This document shows positions 18,324 to 26,130 of a stretch of DNA of 64,000 nt, in pieces. Position 1 is the stretch's first letter; each line of letters opens with the position of its first letter. Position numbers and translations under genes: made by a program. Below the pieces are notes generated by a model that had not been told where the DNA came from, did not search any database, and saw only the letters and a program-made list of their open reading frames with translations. Origin of the DNA: Phytohabitans aurantiacus (GTDB lineage: Bacteria; Actinomycetota; Actinomycetes; Mycobacteriales; Micromonosporaceae); NCBI RefSeq assembly GCF_027923225.1, contig NZ_BSDI01000023.1, forward strand, positions 56,655 to 120,654, written 5' to 3'.

Positions 18324-19361
18324 ATGTCTCAGCCACCGTCCCCCGTCGTCGCGTCGTTCGCGCCGCCGCCCAGGCCGCCGTCGGCCCGGCCCGAAGGCGT
18401 GTCGGCCCACCTGGGCTGGGAAGCGATCCTCCTGGTCGGCGTGCTGGCTACGGCGGTGCTGGTCGCGAGCAACGGCACGCTGTTCCAGGGTTCGATGCCG
18501 TGGTGGAGGATCGCGACCGTCGGGTTGCTGGCCACCGGGTTCGCGCTGTCGTTGCGCACCGCCACTCCCAATCTCGCCGTCGGCGCGATCGCGGTACTGG
18601 CGGGGGCGGTGTACGCCGAGATCGCCCAGGACGGCGGGTCCGGCGTGCTCGCCGGCGCGGTCGCGGTGGTCGTCGCGCTCGTCCTCGGGCTGGTCCTCGG
18701 GGCGATCGTCGGCCTCACCTCCGCACCGGCGTGGGCGGTGACGCTCGGCGGCATGGCGGTGGCGCAGTCGATCACGCTCGGGATGCTGGACGGGCTGAGC
18801 ATCCCCGTCCCCAGGTCGACCGCCGGTACCGGGATGGCGGTCCTCTGGACCTTCGTGTTCCTCGCCGTGTCGATCGGTGGCGGCGTGCTGTGGCTGGTCC
18901 CCGGCGTCCGCAAGGTCCTCACCACGAACCGCACGCTCGACGACCCGGTGCGCTACCGCCAGACGAACCTGATCGGCGCGCTGGCCGGCCTCGGCGGCTC
19001 CAGCGCGCTCGCCGGCCTGAGCGGGGTGGTGGTCGTGACGTACCTCGGCGCCGCCAACCTCAACGGCGGCGAGAACCTGCCGTACGCGGTCGCCGCCGCC
19101 CTCCTCGGCGGGGTGAGCGCCTTCGGCGGCCGTGGCGGCATCGCCGGCACCGCGCTGGCCGTCACACTGCTGGTCTTCGCCAACTACGGCCTCGTACAGA
19201 CCGAGGCTCCCGGCTGGGTGGTGTACTACCTGCCGGCGGCCCTGGCGATCCTGATCGGCGTGGTGGTGAGCCGCATGCTGGAGGCGCGCTCCGGCCCGTT
19301 CACGGCGACCCCGCCGCCCGCGGTGCCGGGACTGGCGCCGCCACCCGGCCCGGTGCGGTAG
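18324..19361 (+). CDS. Putative ABC-type (RbsC-like) permease, orphan
   Basis: 345 residues with about eight to ten membrane helices and Pro-rich cytoplasmic tails. The pattern SLRTATPNLAVGAIAVLAG, the GLTSAPAWAVTLGGMAVAQ region and GGVSAFGGRGGIAGTALAVTLL resemble permeases of the ribose/branched-chain importer family (BPD_transp_2). No ATPase or binding-protein gene lies beside it, so it is an orphan or has taken another role. GAGGAG lies 6 bases before ATG 18324. Confidence 0.75.
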   Translation: MSQPPSPVVASFAPPPRPPSARPEGVSAHLGWEAILLVGVLATAVLVASNGTLFQGSMPWWRIATVGLLATGFALSLRTATPNLAVGAIAVLAGAVYAEIAQDGGSGVLAGAVAVVVALVLGLVLGAIVGLTSAPAWAVTLGGMAVAQSITLGMLDGLSIPVPRSTAGTGMAVLWTFVFLAVSIGGGVLWLVPGVRKVLTTNRTLDDPVRYRQTNLIGALAGLGGSSALAGLSGVVVVTYLGAANLNGGENLPYAVAAALLGGVSAFGGRGGIAGTALAVTLLVFANYGLVQTEAPGWVVYYLPAALAILIGVVVSRMLEARSGPFTATPPPAVPGLAPPPGPVR

Positions 19362-19370
19362 GCGCGGCGG

Positions 19371-20210
19371 TCAGTGCCCGAACGCGTCGGAGTCGGCGCC
19401 CGCGGCGTCGCCCTGGTCGAGCGCGGAGATCGCGGCCACCTCGCCGGTGGTCAGCGCGAAGTCGAAGACGTCGAGGTTCTGCCGGAGCCGGACCGGGTCG
19501 CTCGACTTCGGCACCGCCGTCAGGCCAAGCTCCATGTGCCAGCGCAGCACGATCTGGGCCGGCGTCCGGCCGTACCGCTCGGCCAGCTCGACTACGACCG
19601 GCTCGCGCAGCACGTCGTTGCTCTGGCCGCCGATCGGCGACCACGATTGGGTGACGATCCCGTGCTCAGCGTGGTAGGCCCGGGCAGACTCGCGGGTCAC
19701 GGTCGGGCTGAGCTGGATCTGGTTGACGTCGGGCACGATGCCGGTCTCGGCGATGACGCGGTCGAGGTGGGCGGGCTTGAAGTTCGAGGTGCCGATCGCG
19801 CGTAGCCGGCCGTCTTCGAGCAGCCGGGCCAGGCCCCGCACGGCTTCCACGTACCGGTCGTGCCCCGGATTGGGCCAGTGGATGAGCAGCAGGTCGACAT
19901 AGTCCAGGCCGAGCCGGTCGAGGCTACGCTCACACGCCTCGGCCGCCAGCTCGACCCCGTGCCACCGCTTGTTGAACTTGGTCGTGACGAACAGCTCCTC
20001 GCGCGGCACGCCCGATGCCTTGACTCCGCGCCCGACGCCGCGCTCGTTGCCATAGTTTTCCGCGGTGTCGACGAGCCGGTAACCCAACTCGATCGCGGCC
20101 GCCACCGTGGTCTCGGCGGCGGCGTCGTCCATGGGCCACGTGCCCAGCCCCAGCCGCGGCATCGCCGAGCCGTGCAACAGCGTCACCGTAGGCGCGATCG
20201 TCGACCTCAT
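19371..20210 (-). CDS. Aldo/keto reductase
   Basis: 279 residues, cytoplasmic TIM-barrel NADPH oxidoreductase. The catalytic tetrad motifs are present: LVDTAENYGNE (Asp and Tyr), VTTKFNK (Lys) and LLIHWPNPG (His). The NADPH-binding C-terminus reads VPKSSDPVRLRQNLDVFDF. It reduces aldehydes or ketones; the natural substrate is not predictable. The start at 20210 (MRSTIAPTV) follows a G-rich tract. It ends 9 bases from the convergent permease gene. Confidence 0.9.
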   Translation of the reverse strand: MRSTIAPTVTLLHGSAMPRLGLGTWPMDDAAAETTVAAAIELGYRLVDTAENYGNERGVGRGVKASGVPREELFVTTKFNKRWHGVELAAEACERSLDRLGLDYVDLLLIHWPNPGHDRYVEAVRGLARLLEDGRLRAIGTSNFKPAHLDRVIAETGIVPDVNQIQLSPTVTRESARAYHAEHGIVTQSWSPIGGQSNDVLREPVVVELAERYGRTPAQIVLRWHMELGLTAVPKSSDPVRLRQNLDVFDFALTTGEVAAISALDQGDAAGADSDAFGH

Positions 20211-20293
20211 ACCCCCATCCAACCCCGCCGCCCCCCGCCCCGCACGCATGACAGCCGTCACACCTGCCCGCGGGGGGCCAGGGCATCAAGGAT

Positions 20294-20494
20294 CAGAATC
20301 CGAGCTACCGCGACGCCCGCCGCGCTCTATGCCGTTGCTCCCGCAGCCTTACCCTCCGCGATTCACGGTCAACCCCCGAGCAGCCTGGGCTCGGCGACCG
20401 CGGCCGAGGGGTGGGTGGATCGTGGGGACGCGGAGGGTGAGGCCGCGGGAGCAGCGGCATGGCCCGCGACGGCCGTCGCGGTAGCTCGGAATCC
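20294..20494. repeat. Large (~200-bp) inverted repeat, copy 1
   Basis: The left half has GAGCTACCGCGACG at 20303 and a TTGCTCCCGCAGCCTTACCC block. The right half has the complements: GGGTGAGGCCGCGGGAGCAG, then CGTCGCGGTAGCTCGG ending about 20490. Arms are about 80 bases and imperfect. A second copy lies at 33571-33756. Confidence 0.75.
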
Positions 20495-20504
20495 CCTAGA
20501 TCCG

Positions 20505-20690
20505 CACCGCGCCGCACCGGCCGCGCCGCGCCGCACCGGCCGCGCCGCGCCGCACCGGCCGCGCCGCGCGCGGGCCCCGTCCGCGGCCGGGCTGTGCGCG
20601 GGCCTGTCCGCGGCCGCGCTGTTGTGCGAGCCCGTCTGCGGCCGGCTGTGTCCGCGCCGGTCCGCGGCCGGGCGTGTGCAGGCCCGTCCG
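20505..20690. repeat. GC-only simple-sequence tract
   Basis: Iterated short units such as CGCGCCGCACCGGC (repeated three times) followed by variants of GTCCGCGGCCGGGC. It is neither coding nor a structured operator as far as I can see. Confidence 0.6.
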
Positions 20691-20698
20691 CGGCCGCC

Positions 20699-20773
20699 GA
20701 TCAAGGGCATCCGCATCGTTCAAGGGCAAAAGCACGCGGAAAGAGATCCAACCACGTGCATTCGCCCTTGATC
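20699..20773 (-). repeat. GATCAAGGGC palindromic element, full copy, minus orientation
   Basis: 75-bp element read on the minus strand: hairpin arms around TTGGATCTCTTT, then a tail ending CCCTTGATC. It lies downstream of the minus-strand VOC gene, with the same orientation. Confidence 0.85.
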
Positions 20774-20834
20774 GGCGCACCCGGCGTGGCGACACGCCGT
20801 GCCGCGCTCGCCGCGCGGCGCCCGCGCCTGGCTC

Positions 20835-20866
20835 GGAGATCAAACCACGTGCGTATGCCCTTGATC
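20835..20866 (-). repeat. GATCAAGGGC element, partial copy
   Basis: Only one arm and part of the loop remain (GATCAAGGGCATACGCACGT then GGTTTGATCTC on the minus strand). It sits between the VOC gene end and the full copy, in the same orientation. Confidence 0.7.
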
Positions 20867-20965
20867 GGCGGCAGCAGCGGCCGCGCGCGACCGCCGCGGG
20901 TCGCGGTGCGGTCGCGCGGCGGTCGCGCGGGCTCATGGTGCCGCGTGGGTATAGGGCGGGGTGGG

Positions 20966-21337
20966 TTAGCCGTTGGGGCGGCTTTTGATGGCCTGGAGCG
21001 ACCAGCTGTTGCCGTCGGGGTCGCGGAAGTACACAAAATCGCCCCACGGCTGCGGGTCGACCTCGCTCGCCTCGACACCGGCGTCGAGCAGCTGCTGCCG
21101 GGCCGCGCTGGCGTCGGCCACCACGACCTGGATCTCCTGCGTGCCCGGCGTCTTGTCGGTGATCCCGGTGCCGATGACGATGGAGCACGCCGAGCCGGGC
21201 GGCGTCAGCTGGACGAACCGTAAACCCTCGTGCACCTGGTGGTCGTGGTCGGCGTTGAACCCCACGCTCTGATAGAACGCCTTGGCCCGGTCGACATCGG
21301 TGACAGGCACGGGAATGAGCTCGATCTTCCAGTCCAT
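20966..21337 (-). CDS. VOC-family (glyoxalase/dioxygenase-like) protein
   Basis: 123 residues, a single-domain vicinal oxygen chelate protein. Two beta-alpha-beta-beta-beta units: KIELIPVPVTDVDRAKAFY with GFNADHDHQVHEGLRFVQL, and EIQVVVADASAARQQL with FVYFRDPDGNSWSLQ. The ending FRDPDGNSW is a hallmark of the family. Metal-ligand candidates include His in the first half and Glu or Asp in the second. It could be a resistance, glyoxalase-like or small-molecule-binding protein. A TAGGGT box 6 bases before ATG 21337 suggests a leaderless transcript. Divergent from the FAD monooxygenase. Confidence 0.88.
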   Translation of the reverse strand: MDWKIELIPVPVTDVDRAKAFYQSVGFNADHDHQVHEGLRFVQLTPPGSACSIVIGTGITDKTPGTQEIQVVVADASAARQQLLDAGVEASEVDPQPWGDFVYFRDPDGNSWSLQAIKSRPNG

Positions 21338-21343
21338 CCCCGC

Positions 21344-21349
21344 ACCCTA
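21344..21349 (-). promoter_or_regulatory. -10 box (TAGGGT on minus strand), leaderless VOC gene
   Basis: Reads TAGGGT, GCGGGG, ATG on the minus strand: exactly 6 bases between box and start codon, and no ribosome site. Confidence 0.55.
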
Positions 21350-21384
21350 CGACGAGGGTCTGACAACCGCCGGTTTTCGGGAGC

Positions 21385-22518
21385 ATGATGAGCGTCGTGG
21401 ATGGTCGAGTCATCGTGGCCGGCGGTGGGATAGCGGGGCTCGCGGCGGCGCGGGCGTTGCACCAGCGCGACATTCCGGCGCTCGTCGTGGATCGGCTCGC
21501 CAGCCAGCCCGATGCGGGCCTGGCCATCAACCTGCCGGGCAACGCCGTCCGCGCCCTCGGCGCGCTGGGGCTGGCCGACGGCATCGCCGCGCTGGGCACG
21601 CCGACCCGCCGCCGCGAGTATCGCAACGCCAAGGGCAAGCTGCTGTTCGCCATGGATGAGGACGCGTTCTGGGGCGAGGAGGCCAGGCCCCGATGCGTTC
21701 GCCGCGCCGATCTGCTGGCGCTGCTCGCGCGTGACCTGCCGGCCGGCACCGTGCGGTGGAACAGCGCGGTGACAGCGGTCCGGGCGACCGCCGAGCGCGC
21801 GGAGGTGAGCCTGGCGGGCGGCACCATCGAGCAGGGCGCGCTGGTGGTCGGCGCCGACGGGGTCCGCTCGGTCGTGCGCGACGCCGTGCTCGGCGAGGGC
21901 GCCGCGCCGCGTGCCGCCCTGCTGTCGGCGGCGAGCTGGCGGTTCATGGCTCCCAATCCCGGCGTCGAATACTGGACCGCCTGGTCCGGGGCCGAGGGTA
22001 CGTTCCTGCTTATCCCCGTCGACAACGACGAGGTCTACGGGTACGCGTCGGCCACGCGTGGCGGGCCGGTCGCCCCGGATCCGGCGTGGCTGTCGACCAC
22101 GTTCGGTCGCTTCCCGGACCCGGTGCTGCGGGTCCTCGCCACGGTGCTCGACGGCGAGCGAGCCAACCTCTACCACTCGCCGATCGAGGAGGTGCGCATT
22201 CCGTCCTGGAGCCGCGGCCGGGCGGTGCTCATCGGCGACGCGGCGCACGCGACCGCGCCGGTGTGGGCACAGGGTGCCGCGCTGGCGGTGGAAGACGCCC
22301 TCGCGCTCGCCGAGCTGCTCGCCACCCGCGACGACTGGAGCGAGGTCGGCGCGGAGTACGAGCGGATTCGCCGGCCGCGGGTCACGCACGTCCAGGAGAT
22401 GACCGACCGGCTTTCCCGCACGGCGGGCCTGCCGATCTGGATACGAGACAGGATCCTGCCGTTCGTCGGACCGCGCACCTATCGAGAGACGTACGGCCCG
22501 CTGCTCACGCCCGGGTGA
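21385..22518 (+). CDS. FAD-dependent monooxygenase (PHBH/UbiH-like)
   Basis: 377 residues. Rossmann FAD motif VIVAGGGIAGLAAARALHQ at the N-terminus, second FAD-binding DG motif (LVVGADGVRSVVRDAV) and the third GD motif (VLIGDAAHATAPVWAQGAA) mark a class A flavoprotein hydroxylase. It uses NAD(P)H and O2 to hydroxylate an organic substrate, often an aromatic or polyketide. Two tandem ATG codons (21385, 21388); the second has better spacing from GGGAG. It overlaps the convergent flavin reductase gene by 14 bases. Confidence 0.9.
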   Translation: MMSVVDGRVIVAGGGIAGLAAARALHQRDIPALVVDRLASQPDAGLAINLPGNAVRALGALGLADGIAALGTPTRRREYRNAKGKLLFAMDEDAFWGEEARPRCVRRADLLALLARDLPAGTVRWNSAVTAVRATAERAEVSLAGGTIEQGALVVGADGVRSVVRDAVLGEGAAPRAALLSAASWRFMAPNPGVEYWTAWSGAEGTFLLIPVDNDEVYGYASATRGGPVAPDPAWLSTTFGRFPDPVLRVLATVLDGERANLYHSPIEEVRIPSWSRGRAVLIGDAAHATAPVWAQGAALAVEDALALAELLATRDDWSEVGAEYERIRRPRVTHVQEMTDRLSRTAGLPIWIRDRILPFVGPRTYRETYGPLLTPG

Positions 22519-22993
22519 CGAAGGTGCGGTCGTGATAGACGAGGCGGCCGCTGTCCGGTCCGTGGAACACCTCGACCACCGCGGCGACGATGAGCGTCGA
22601 GTCGCCGACCGGTACCCGGTGCAGGGGCGTGCCGCGCAGCGCCGCGACCGCGCCGGGCAGGATCGGTTCGCCTGACGGCAGGACGCTCCAGCCCTGTTCG
22701 GGGGTGAAGCGTGGCCCGCCCGGATGGGAGAAGTCTCGCGCCAGCCGCACGTGCGCCGGCCCCAGGAGGTTGACGACGAAGCTGGGCGCTTCGAGGATGA
22801 CCCGCGCCGACCGCCGCCCCGATACCGAAAAAGACAGCGCCGGCGGCGATACCGACACCGACGCGACGCTGGACACGGTCAGTCCCGCCGGCCCGTCCGG
22901 CCCTGTCGCGCTGATGACCGCGACGCCCGTCGGATAGCGCCGGAAGGCTTGCTTCAGCTGTTCACCGAGGTCGGTCGCGACGCTCCCGTTCAT
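22505..22993 (-). CDS. Flavin reductase-like (FMN-binding split-barrel) protein
   Basis: 162 residues. The fold is recognised from FRRYPTGVAVISATGPDGPAGLTVSSVASVSVSPP, which gives the core beta strands and the FMN/FAD-binding loop, followed by FVVNLLGPAHVRLARDFS. Members reduce FMN or FAD with NAD(P)H and supply reduced flavin to a partner monooxygenase. The upstream promoter has the SoxR/MerR architecture (19-bp spacer with CCTCAA-N6-TTGAAG), so redox-stress induction is likely. It has a TAGGTT box 7 bases before ATG and no ribosome site. Confidence 0.9.
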   Translation of the reverse strand: MNGSVATDLGEQLKQAFRRYPTGVAVISATGPDGPAGLTVSSVASVSVSPPALSFSVSGRRSARVILEAPSFVVNLLGPAHVRLARDFSHPGGPRFTPEQGWSVLPSGEPILPGAVAALRGTPLHRVPVGDSTLIVAAVVEVFHGPDSGRLVYHDRTFVTRA

Positions 22994-23000
22994 GCGCGGA

Positions 23001-23031
23001 AACCTAGAGCTTCAACCTCGGTTGAGGTCAA
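23001..23031 (-). promoter_or_regulatory. SoxR/MerR-type promoter of the flavin reductase gene
   Basis: On the minus strand: -35 TTGACC (23031-23026), a 19-base spacer, -10 TAGGTT (23006-23001), then 7 bases to ATG. The spacer plus the last two -35 bases form the dyad CCTCAA-CCGAGG-TTGAAG. This is the layout of the E. coli soxS promoter, whose box is CCTCAA-N6-TTGAGG. Confidence 0.75.
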
Positions 23032-23060
23032 GGCTGTGGGCACGGTCACCTGGTCTTGCT

Positions 23061-23091
23061 TTGACCTGAAGTGCGGTTGAGATTTTACGGT
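23061..23091 (+). promoter_or_regulatory. SoxR/MerR-type promoter of sodN
   Basis: -35 TTGACC (23061-23066), 19-base spacer, -10 TACGGT (23086-23091), then 7 bases to ATG 23099. The dyad CCTGAA-GTGCGG-TTGAGA occupies the same position relative to the -35 as in the divergent flavin reductase promoter, with one mismatch per half-site to CCTCAA/TTGAGG. Confidence 0.65.
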
Positions 23092-23098
23092 TTCCCGC

Positions 23099-23503
23099 AT
23101 GCGACTTTCACGTCTGTTCACGCCGCGCACCGTGGTGAGTGCCCACTGCGACCTGCCGTGCGGGGTCTACGACCCGGCGCAGGCACGCATCGAAGCCGAG
23201 TCCATCAAGGCGATCGCCGAGAAGTACCAGGCGAACGAGGATCCCGAGTTCCGGACGCGAGCGCTGATTATCAAGGAGCAGCGGGCCGAGTTGGTCAAGC
23301 ACCACCTGTGGGTGCTGTGGACCGACTACTTCAAGGCGCCACATTTCGAGAAGTACCCGGAGCTGCACGCCCTGTTCAACGAGGCGACCAAGCTGGCGGG
23401 CGCCGGCGGCGCGAAGGGCGCCGCGGACCCGGCCGTGGCGGATCAGCTCCTCGCCAAGATCGAGGAGATCTCGAAGATCTTCTGGGAGACGAAGCAGCAG
23501 TGA
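23099..23503 (+). CDS. sodN: Nickel superoxide dismutase
   Basis: 134 residues. A 15-residue leader (MRLSRLFTPRTVVSA) precedes the nickel hook HCDLPCGVYDP: after processing, His 1, Cys 2 and Cys 6 bind Ni and convert superoxide to H2O2 and O2. The rest is the four-helix bundle typical of the hexameric enzyme (LWVLWTDYFKAPHFEKYPEL). Cytoplasmic. Leader removal needs a peptidase, usually SodX encoded next door in Streptomyces; no such gene is adjacent here. ATG 23099 lacks a ribosome site and appears leaderless. Its stop overlaps the start of the next gene. Confidence 0.95.
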   Translation: MRLSRLFTPRTVVSAHCDLPCGVYDPAQARIEAESIKAIAEKYQANEDPEFRTRALIIKEQRAELVKHHLWVLWTDYFKAPHFEKYPELHALFNEATKLAGAGGAKGAADPAVADQLLAKIEEISKIFWETKQQ

Positions 23504-24837
23504 CGCGGGTCGCTGTCGTCGGCGCCGGGCCGGCGGGAATCTACGCCGCGGACATCCTGACCAAGGCCAACGCGGCGGTCACGGTCGACATCTTCGATCG
23601 GCTGCCGACCCCCTACGGCCTGATCCGGTACGGCGTCGCGCCCGACCACCCGCGGATCAAAGAGATCATCACGGCGCTGCACCAGGTGCTGGACGATCCG
23701 CGGATCCGGTTCATCGGCAACGTCGACTACGGCGTGGACGTGAAGCCGGAGGAGCTCGACCCGTTCTACGACGCCACCGTGATCGCCACCGGCGCCGACC
23801 GCGACCGCGATCTGGACATCCCCGGTGTCGACCTGCCGGGCAGCTTCGGCGGTGCGGACTTCGTCTCCTGGTACGACGGGCACCCGGACGTGCCGCGCGA
23901 CTGGCCGCTGACCGCCTCCCAGGTGGCCGTCATCGGTGCCGGAAACGTCGCGGTCGACATCGCCCGGATACTCGCGAAGACCGCCGACGAGCTGCTGGAG
24001 ACCGAGATCCCGGACAACGTCCACCGGCGGCTGCTGGCCAGCCCGGTGACCGACGTGCACGTGTTTTCGCGGCGCGGCCCCGGGCAGGCCAAGTTCACCC
24101 CGCAAGAATTGCGCGAACTGGACGAGTCGCCGAACGTCGAGGTGATCGTCCATCCCGAGGGGATGGAGTTCGACGAGGCGAGCCTGGCCACGATACGGTC
24201 CCGGCGGTCGGTCAAGATGTGCGTGGACGTCCTGCAGAACTGGGTCGCACGCGAACCCCGCGACCGTCCACGCCGCCTGCATCTGCGTTTCCTCCAGGCA
24301 CCGGTGGAGATCCTGGGCACCGACCGGGTGACGGGACTGCGCACCGAGACACAACAATTGACCGGCGACGGTTGGGTGCGTGGCACCGGCAGGTACACCA
24401 ATTGGAACGTGCAGGCCGTCTACCGCGCGATCGGGTACCGCAGCAGGCCCATCGCGGACCTGCCGTTCGACCCGACGACCGGCACCATCCCGCACGACGC
24501 CGGCCGGGTCCTGGATCTCGACGGCAACCGGATCCCCGGCCGGTACGTGACCGGCTGGATCAAGCGCGGCCCGGTCGGCCTGATCGGCCACACCAAGAAG
24601 GACGCCAGCGAGACGATCGCCAGCCTGCTGGCCGATCTGCCGGCCCTGCCGCCCGCGGCGCACCGCGACCCGGCCGGCGTGCTCGCCCACCTGAACCGGC
24701 GCAACCTCGAGTTCACCACCTGGTCCGGCTGGCAACGGCTGGACCGGCACGAGATCGACCTCGGTCGACCGCACGGTCGCAAGCGCGTCAAGGTGGTACC
24801 CCGCGACGAGATGGTCGAGATCAGCAAGCGGGCATGA
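23500..24837 (+). CDS. fprA: Ferredoxin/adrenodoxin-type NADP+ reductase (FprA-like)
   Basis: 445 residues. FAD Rossmann motif VAVVGAGPAGIYAADIL at the start, NADPH Rossmann motif VAVIGAGNVAVDIARIL in the middle and the C-terminal GWIKRGPVGLIGHTKKDASET motif identify the adrenodoxin-reductase/FprA family. Members move electrons between NADPH and ferredoxin, often for cytochrome P450. The GTG start overlaps the sodN stop (GTGA), so translation is coupled to sodN and expression probably follows the SoxR-type promoter. This pairing suggests a role under redox stress, for example in repairing or supplying Fe-S proteins. Confidence 0.92.
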   Translation: MTRVAVVGAGPAGIYAADILTKANAAVTVDIFDRLPTPYGLIRYGVAPDHPRIKEIITALHQVLDDPRIRFIGNVDYGVDVKPEELDPFYDATVIATGADRDRDLDIPGVDLPGSFGGADFVSWYDGHPDVPRDWPLTASQVAVIGAGNVAVDIARILAKTADELLETEIPDNVHRRLLASPVTDVHVFSRRGPGQAKFTPQELRELDESPNVEVIVHPEGMEFDEASLATIRSRRSVKMCVDVLQNWVAREPRDRPRRLHLRFLQAPVEILGTDRVTGLRTETQQLTGDGWVRGTGRYTNWNVQAVYRAIGYRSRPIADLPFDPTTGTIPHDAGRVLDLDGNRIPGRYVTGWIKRGPVGLIGHTKKDASETIASLLADLPALPPAAHRDPAGVLAHLNRRNLEFTTWSGWQRLDRHEIDLGRPHGRKRVKVVPRDEMVEISKRA

Positions 24838-24838
24838 C

Positions 24839-24874
24839 GAAGGCGCGATCCCGGGGGTATGGGATCGCGCCTTC
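24839..24874. terminator. Bidirectional hairpin terminator
   Basis: A perfect 14-bp stem (GAAGGCGCGATCCC and its complement) with an 8-base loop lies between the convergent fprA-like gene and the gene at 24892. Confidence 0.75.
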
Positions 24875-24891
24875 AGTCGTTGCCGTTCAGC

Positions 24892-25656
24892 TCACTCGGT
24901 CTTCTTCGCGCCAGCCTTCTCGGCCTCTTCGGCGGCTTCCTGGTCCTCGGCTGCCTGGTCCTCGGCCGCCTGGTCGTCGCCGTTGTCGATGGCGATTCCA
25001 GCGGCCTCCTTGGCGTCGGCGAGCGCGAGGCACGCCTGCAGCAGCGTCGCCTGGGCCGAGGCTACCGCCGCCTCAGCGGCTTCCTGGTTCTCGGCGTTCT
25101 CTTCCTCGGCGGCGGCCTCTTCCTCAGCGGCTTCCTTCTCAGCCTGCTCCTTCTCGGCGGCAGCCTTCTCGGCTGCGTCCATCGCCTTGGACCACTTCTG
25201 GGCCAGGGCCTTCCGCTCGGCGCGAGCCTCTTCGGCGCTCTGCTCCTCTTCGGCGGCCTGCTCTTCCTCGGCCGCCTGCTCCTCTTCCGCCGCGTCCTGC
25301 TCGTCTTCGACTGCCTGGACATCCACCGCGAACTGGTCGCAGCTGGCCTCGAGCTCCTGAGCCGAGGCCAGGGCCGCCCCATTGGCGTCCTGCTCCTGTT
25401 CCTGCTCCGGAGCGAGCTCCTCACCGTCGCAGATCACGTTCTCGCCGTTGATCTCCAGCTCTTCGCACTTGGAGACGTCGAACTGCTGGCCGTTCACCGT
25501 GATGAGATCGGCGGCCTTCGCGTTGGTGCCGGCGGACGCGAACTGCACGCCAGTGATCCCAGCAGCGACCAGGACACCGCTGATTACCACAGCACCGAGA
25601 GCTTTGCGCCGGTTACCCTGGATGCCCTGGTTTCTGCGGTACGCGCGCAATGCCAT
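24892..25656 (-). CDS. Secreted acidic Glu/Ala-rich coiled-coil protein
   Basis: 254 residues. A signal or anchor region (LGAVVISGVLVAAGITGVQFASAG) is followed by a short Cys-containing domain (CEELEINGENVICDGEE) and then about 170 residues dominated by Glu, Ala and Gln, with repeats such as AAEEEQAAEEEQ and a KAAAEKEQAEKEAAEEEAA stretch. A long, strongly acidic coiled coil is predicted. Three more Cys could pair with those in the first domain. No family recognised; a spacer or surface structural role is possible. ATG 25656 is chosen because GAGGAG lies about 5 bases upstream; two further start codons directly precede it. Confidence 0.75.
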   Translation of the reverse strand: MALRAYRRNQGIQGNRRKALGAVVISGVLVAAGITGVQFASAGTNAKAADLITVNGQQFDVSKCEELEINGENVICDGEELAPEQEQEQDANGAALASAQELEASCDQFAVDVQAVEDEQDAAEEEQAAEEEQAAEEEQSAEEARAERKALAQKWSKAMDAAEKAAAEKEQAEKEAAEEEAAAEEENAENQEAAEAAVASAQATLLQACLALADAKEAAGIAIDNGDDQAAEDQAAEDQEAAEEAEKAGAKKTE

Positions 25657-26054
25657 CATCACTCCTCGTAGTCGAATGTCGCTGCCTTGGTGATGGCGAG
25701 TACGGCGCCCAATGGGTGCCGGTTCAATGCCGGTTACTAGGTAAGGCTTTCCGGAGACTTTTCGCGCTCTTAAAACCGCAGGTCAGAATGGGTGTGGAAA
25801 AAGTTGAATTATCTGACCCGCCGGGACTCGAATCGTCACCGCCGATCGACATGATCCACCCGGGTCCGTGCAGCCTCACGCACAGTCATGCGTCGACGGC
25901 ATCCCCGCGCCCGCGTCCCCCGCTCTGATCGCGTTCGTCAAGGGTTGACTCGGAGCCGCCGGGCCCGGCGGGCGCTCCGCCGGGCCGCCGCCGGGCCGCC
26001 GCCGGGGCGGGCCGGCGGGGTGCGGGTCGGCGGCGTGCCGCGGCCGCGCGCGTC

Positions 26055-26130
26055 GATCAAGGGCATTGGCGTGGATCAAGGGCGAATGCACGCGGAAAAG
26101 AGGTCGAATCGCGTGCATTTGCCCTTGATC
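26055..26130 (-). repeat. GATCAAGGGC palindromic element, full copy
   Basis: 76 bp, minus orientation. Preceded by the same 25-base flank (GGCGGCGTGCCGCGGCCGCG, CGCGTC) as the next copy, so element and flank were duplicated together. Confidence 0.85.

Larger units (their letters stand above)
20211..20965. other. Repeat-filled gene-free interval
   Basis: 755 bases with no convincing gene. It contains one large inverted repeat (20294-20494), a GC-only simple-sequence tract (about 20505-20690, iterated CGCACCGGCCGCGCC-like units), one full GATCAAGGGC element and one partial copy. Open frames across it are low-complexity artefacts. Confidence 0.75.

Noticed and set aside
25815..25850. TTCGAGTCC-like sequence on the minus strand suggesting a tRNA T-arm
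   Set aside because: The flanking bases do not pair as a T-stem, and no acceptor, D or anticodon arms can be built.
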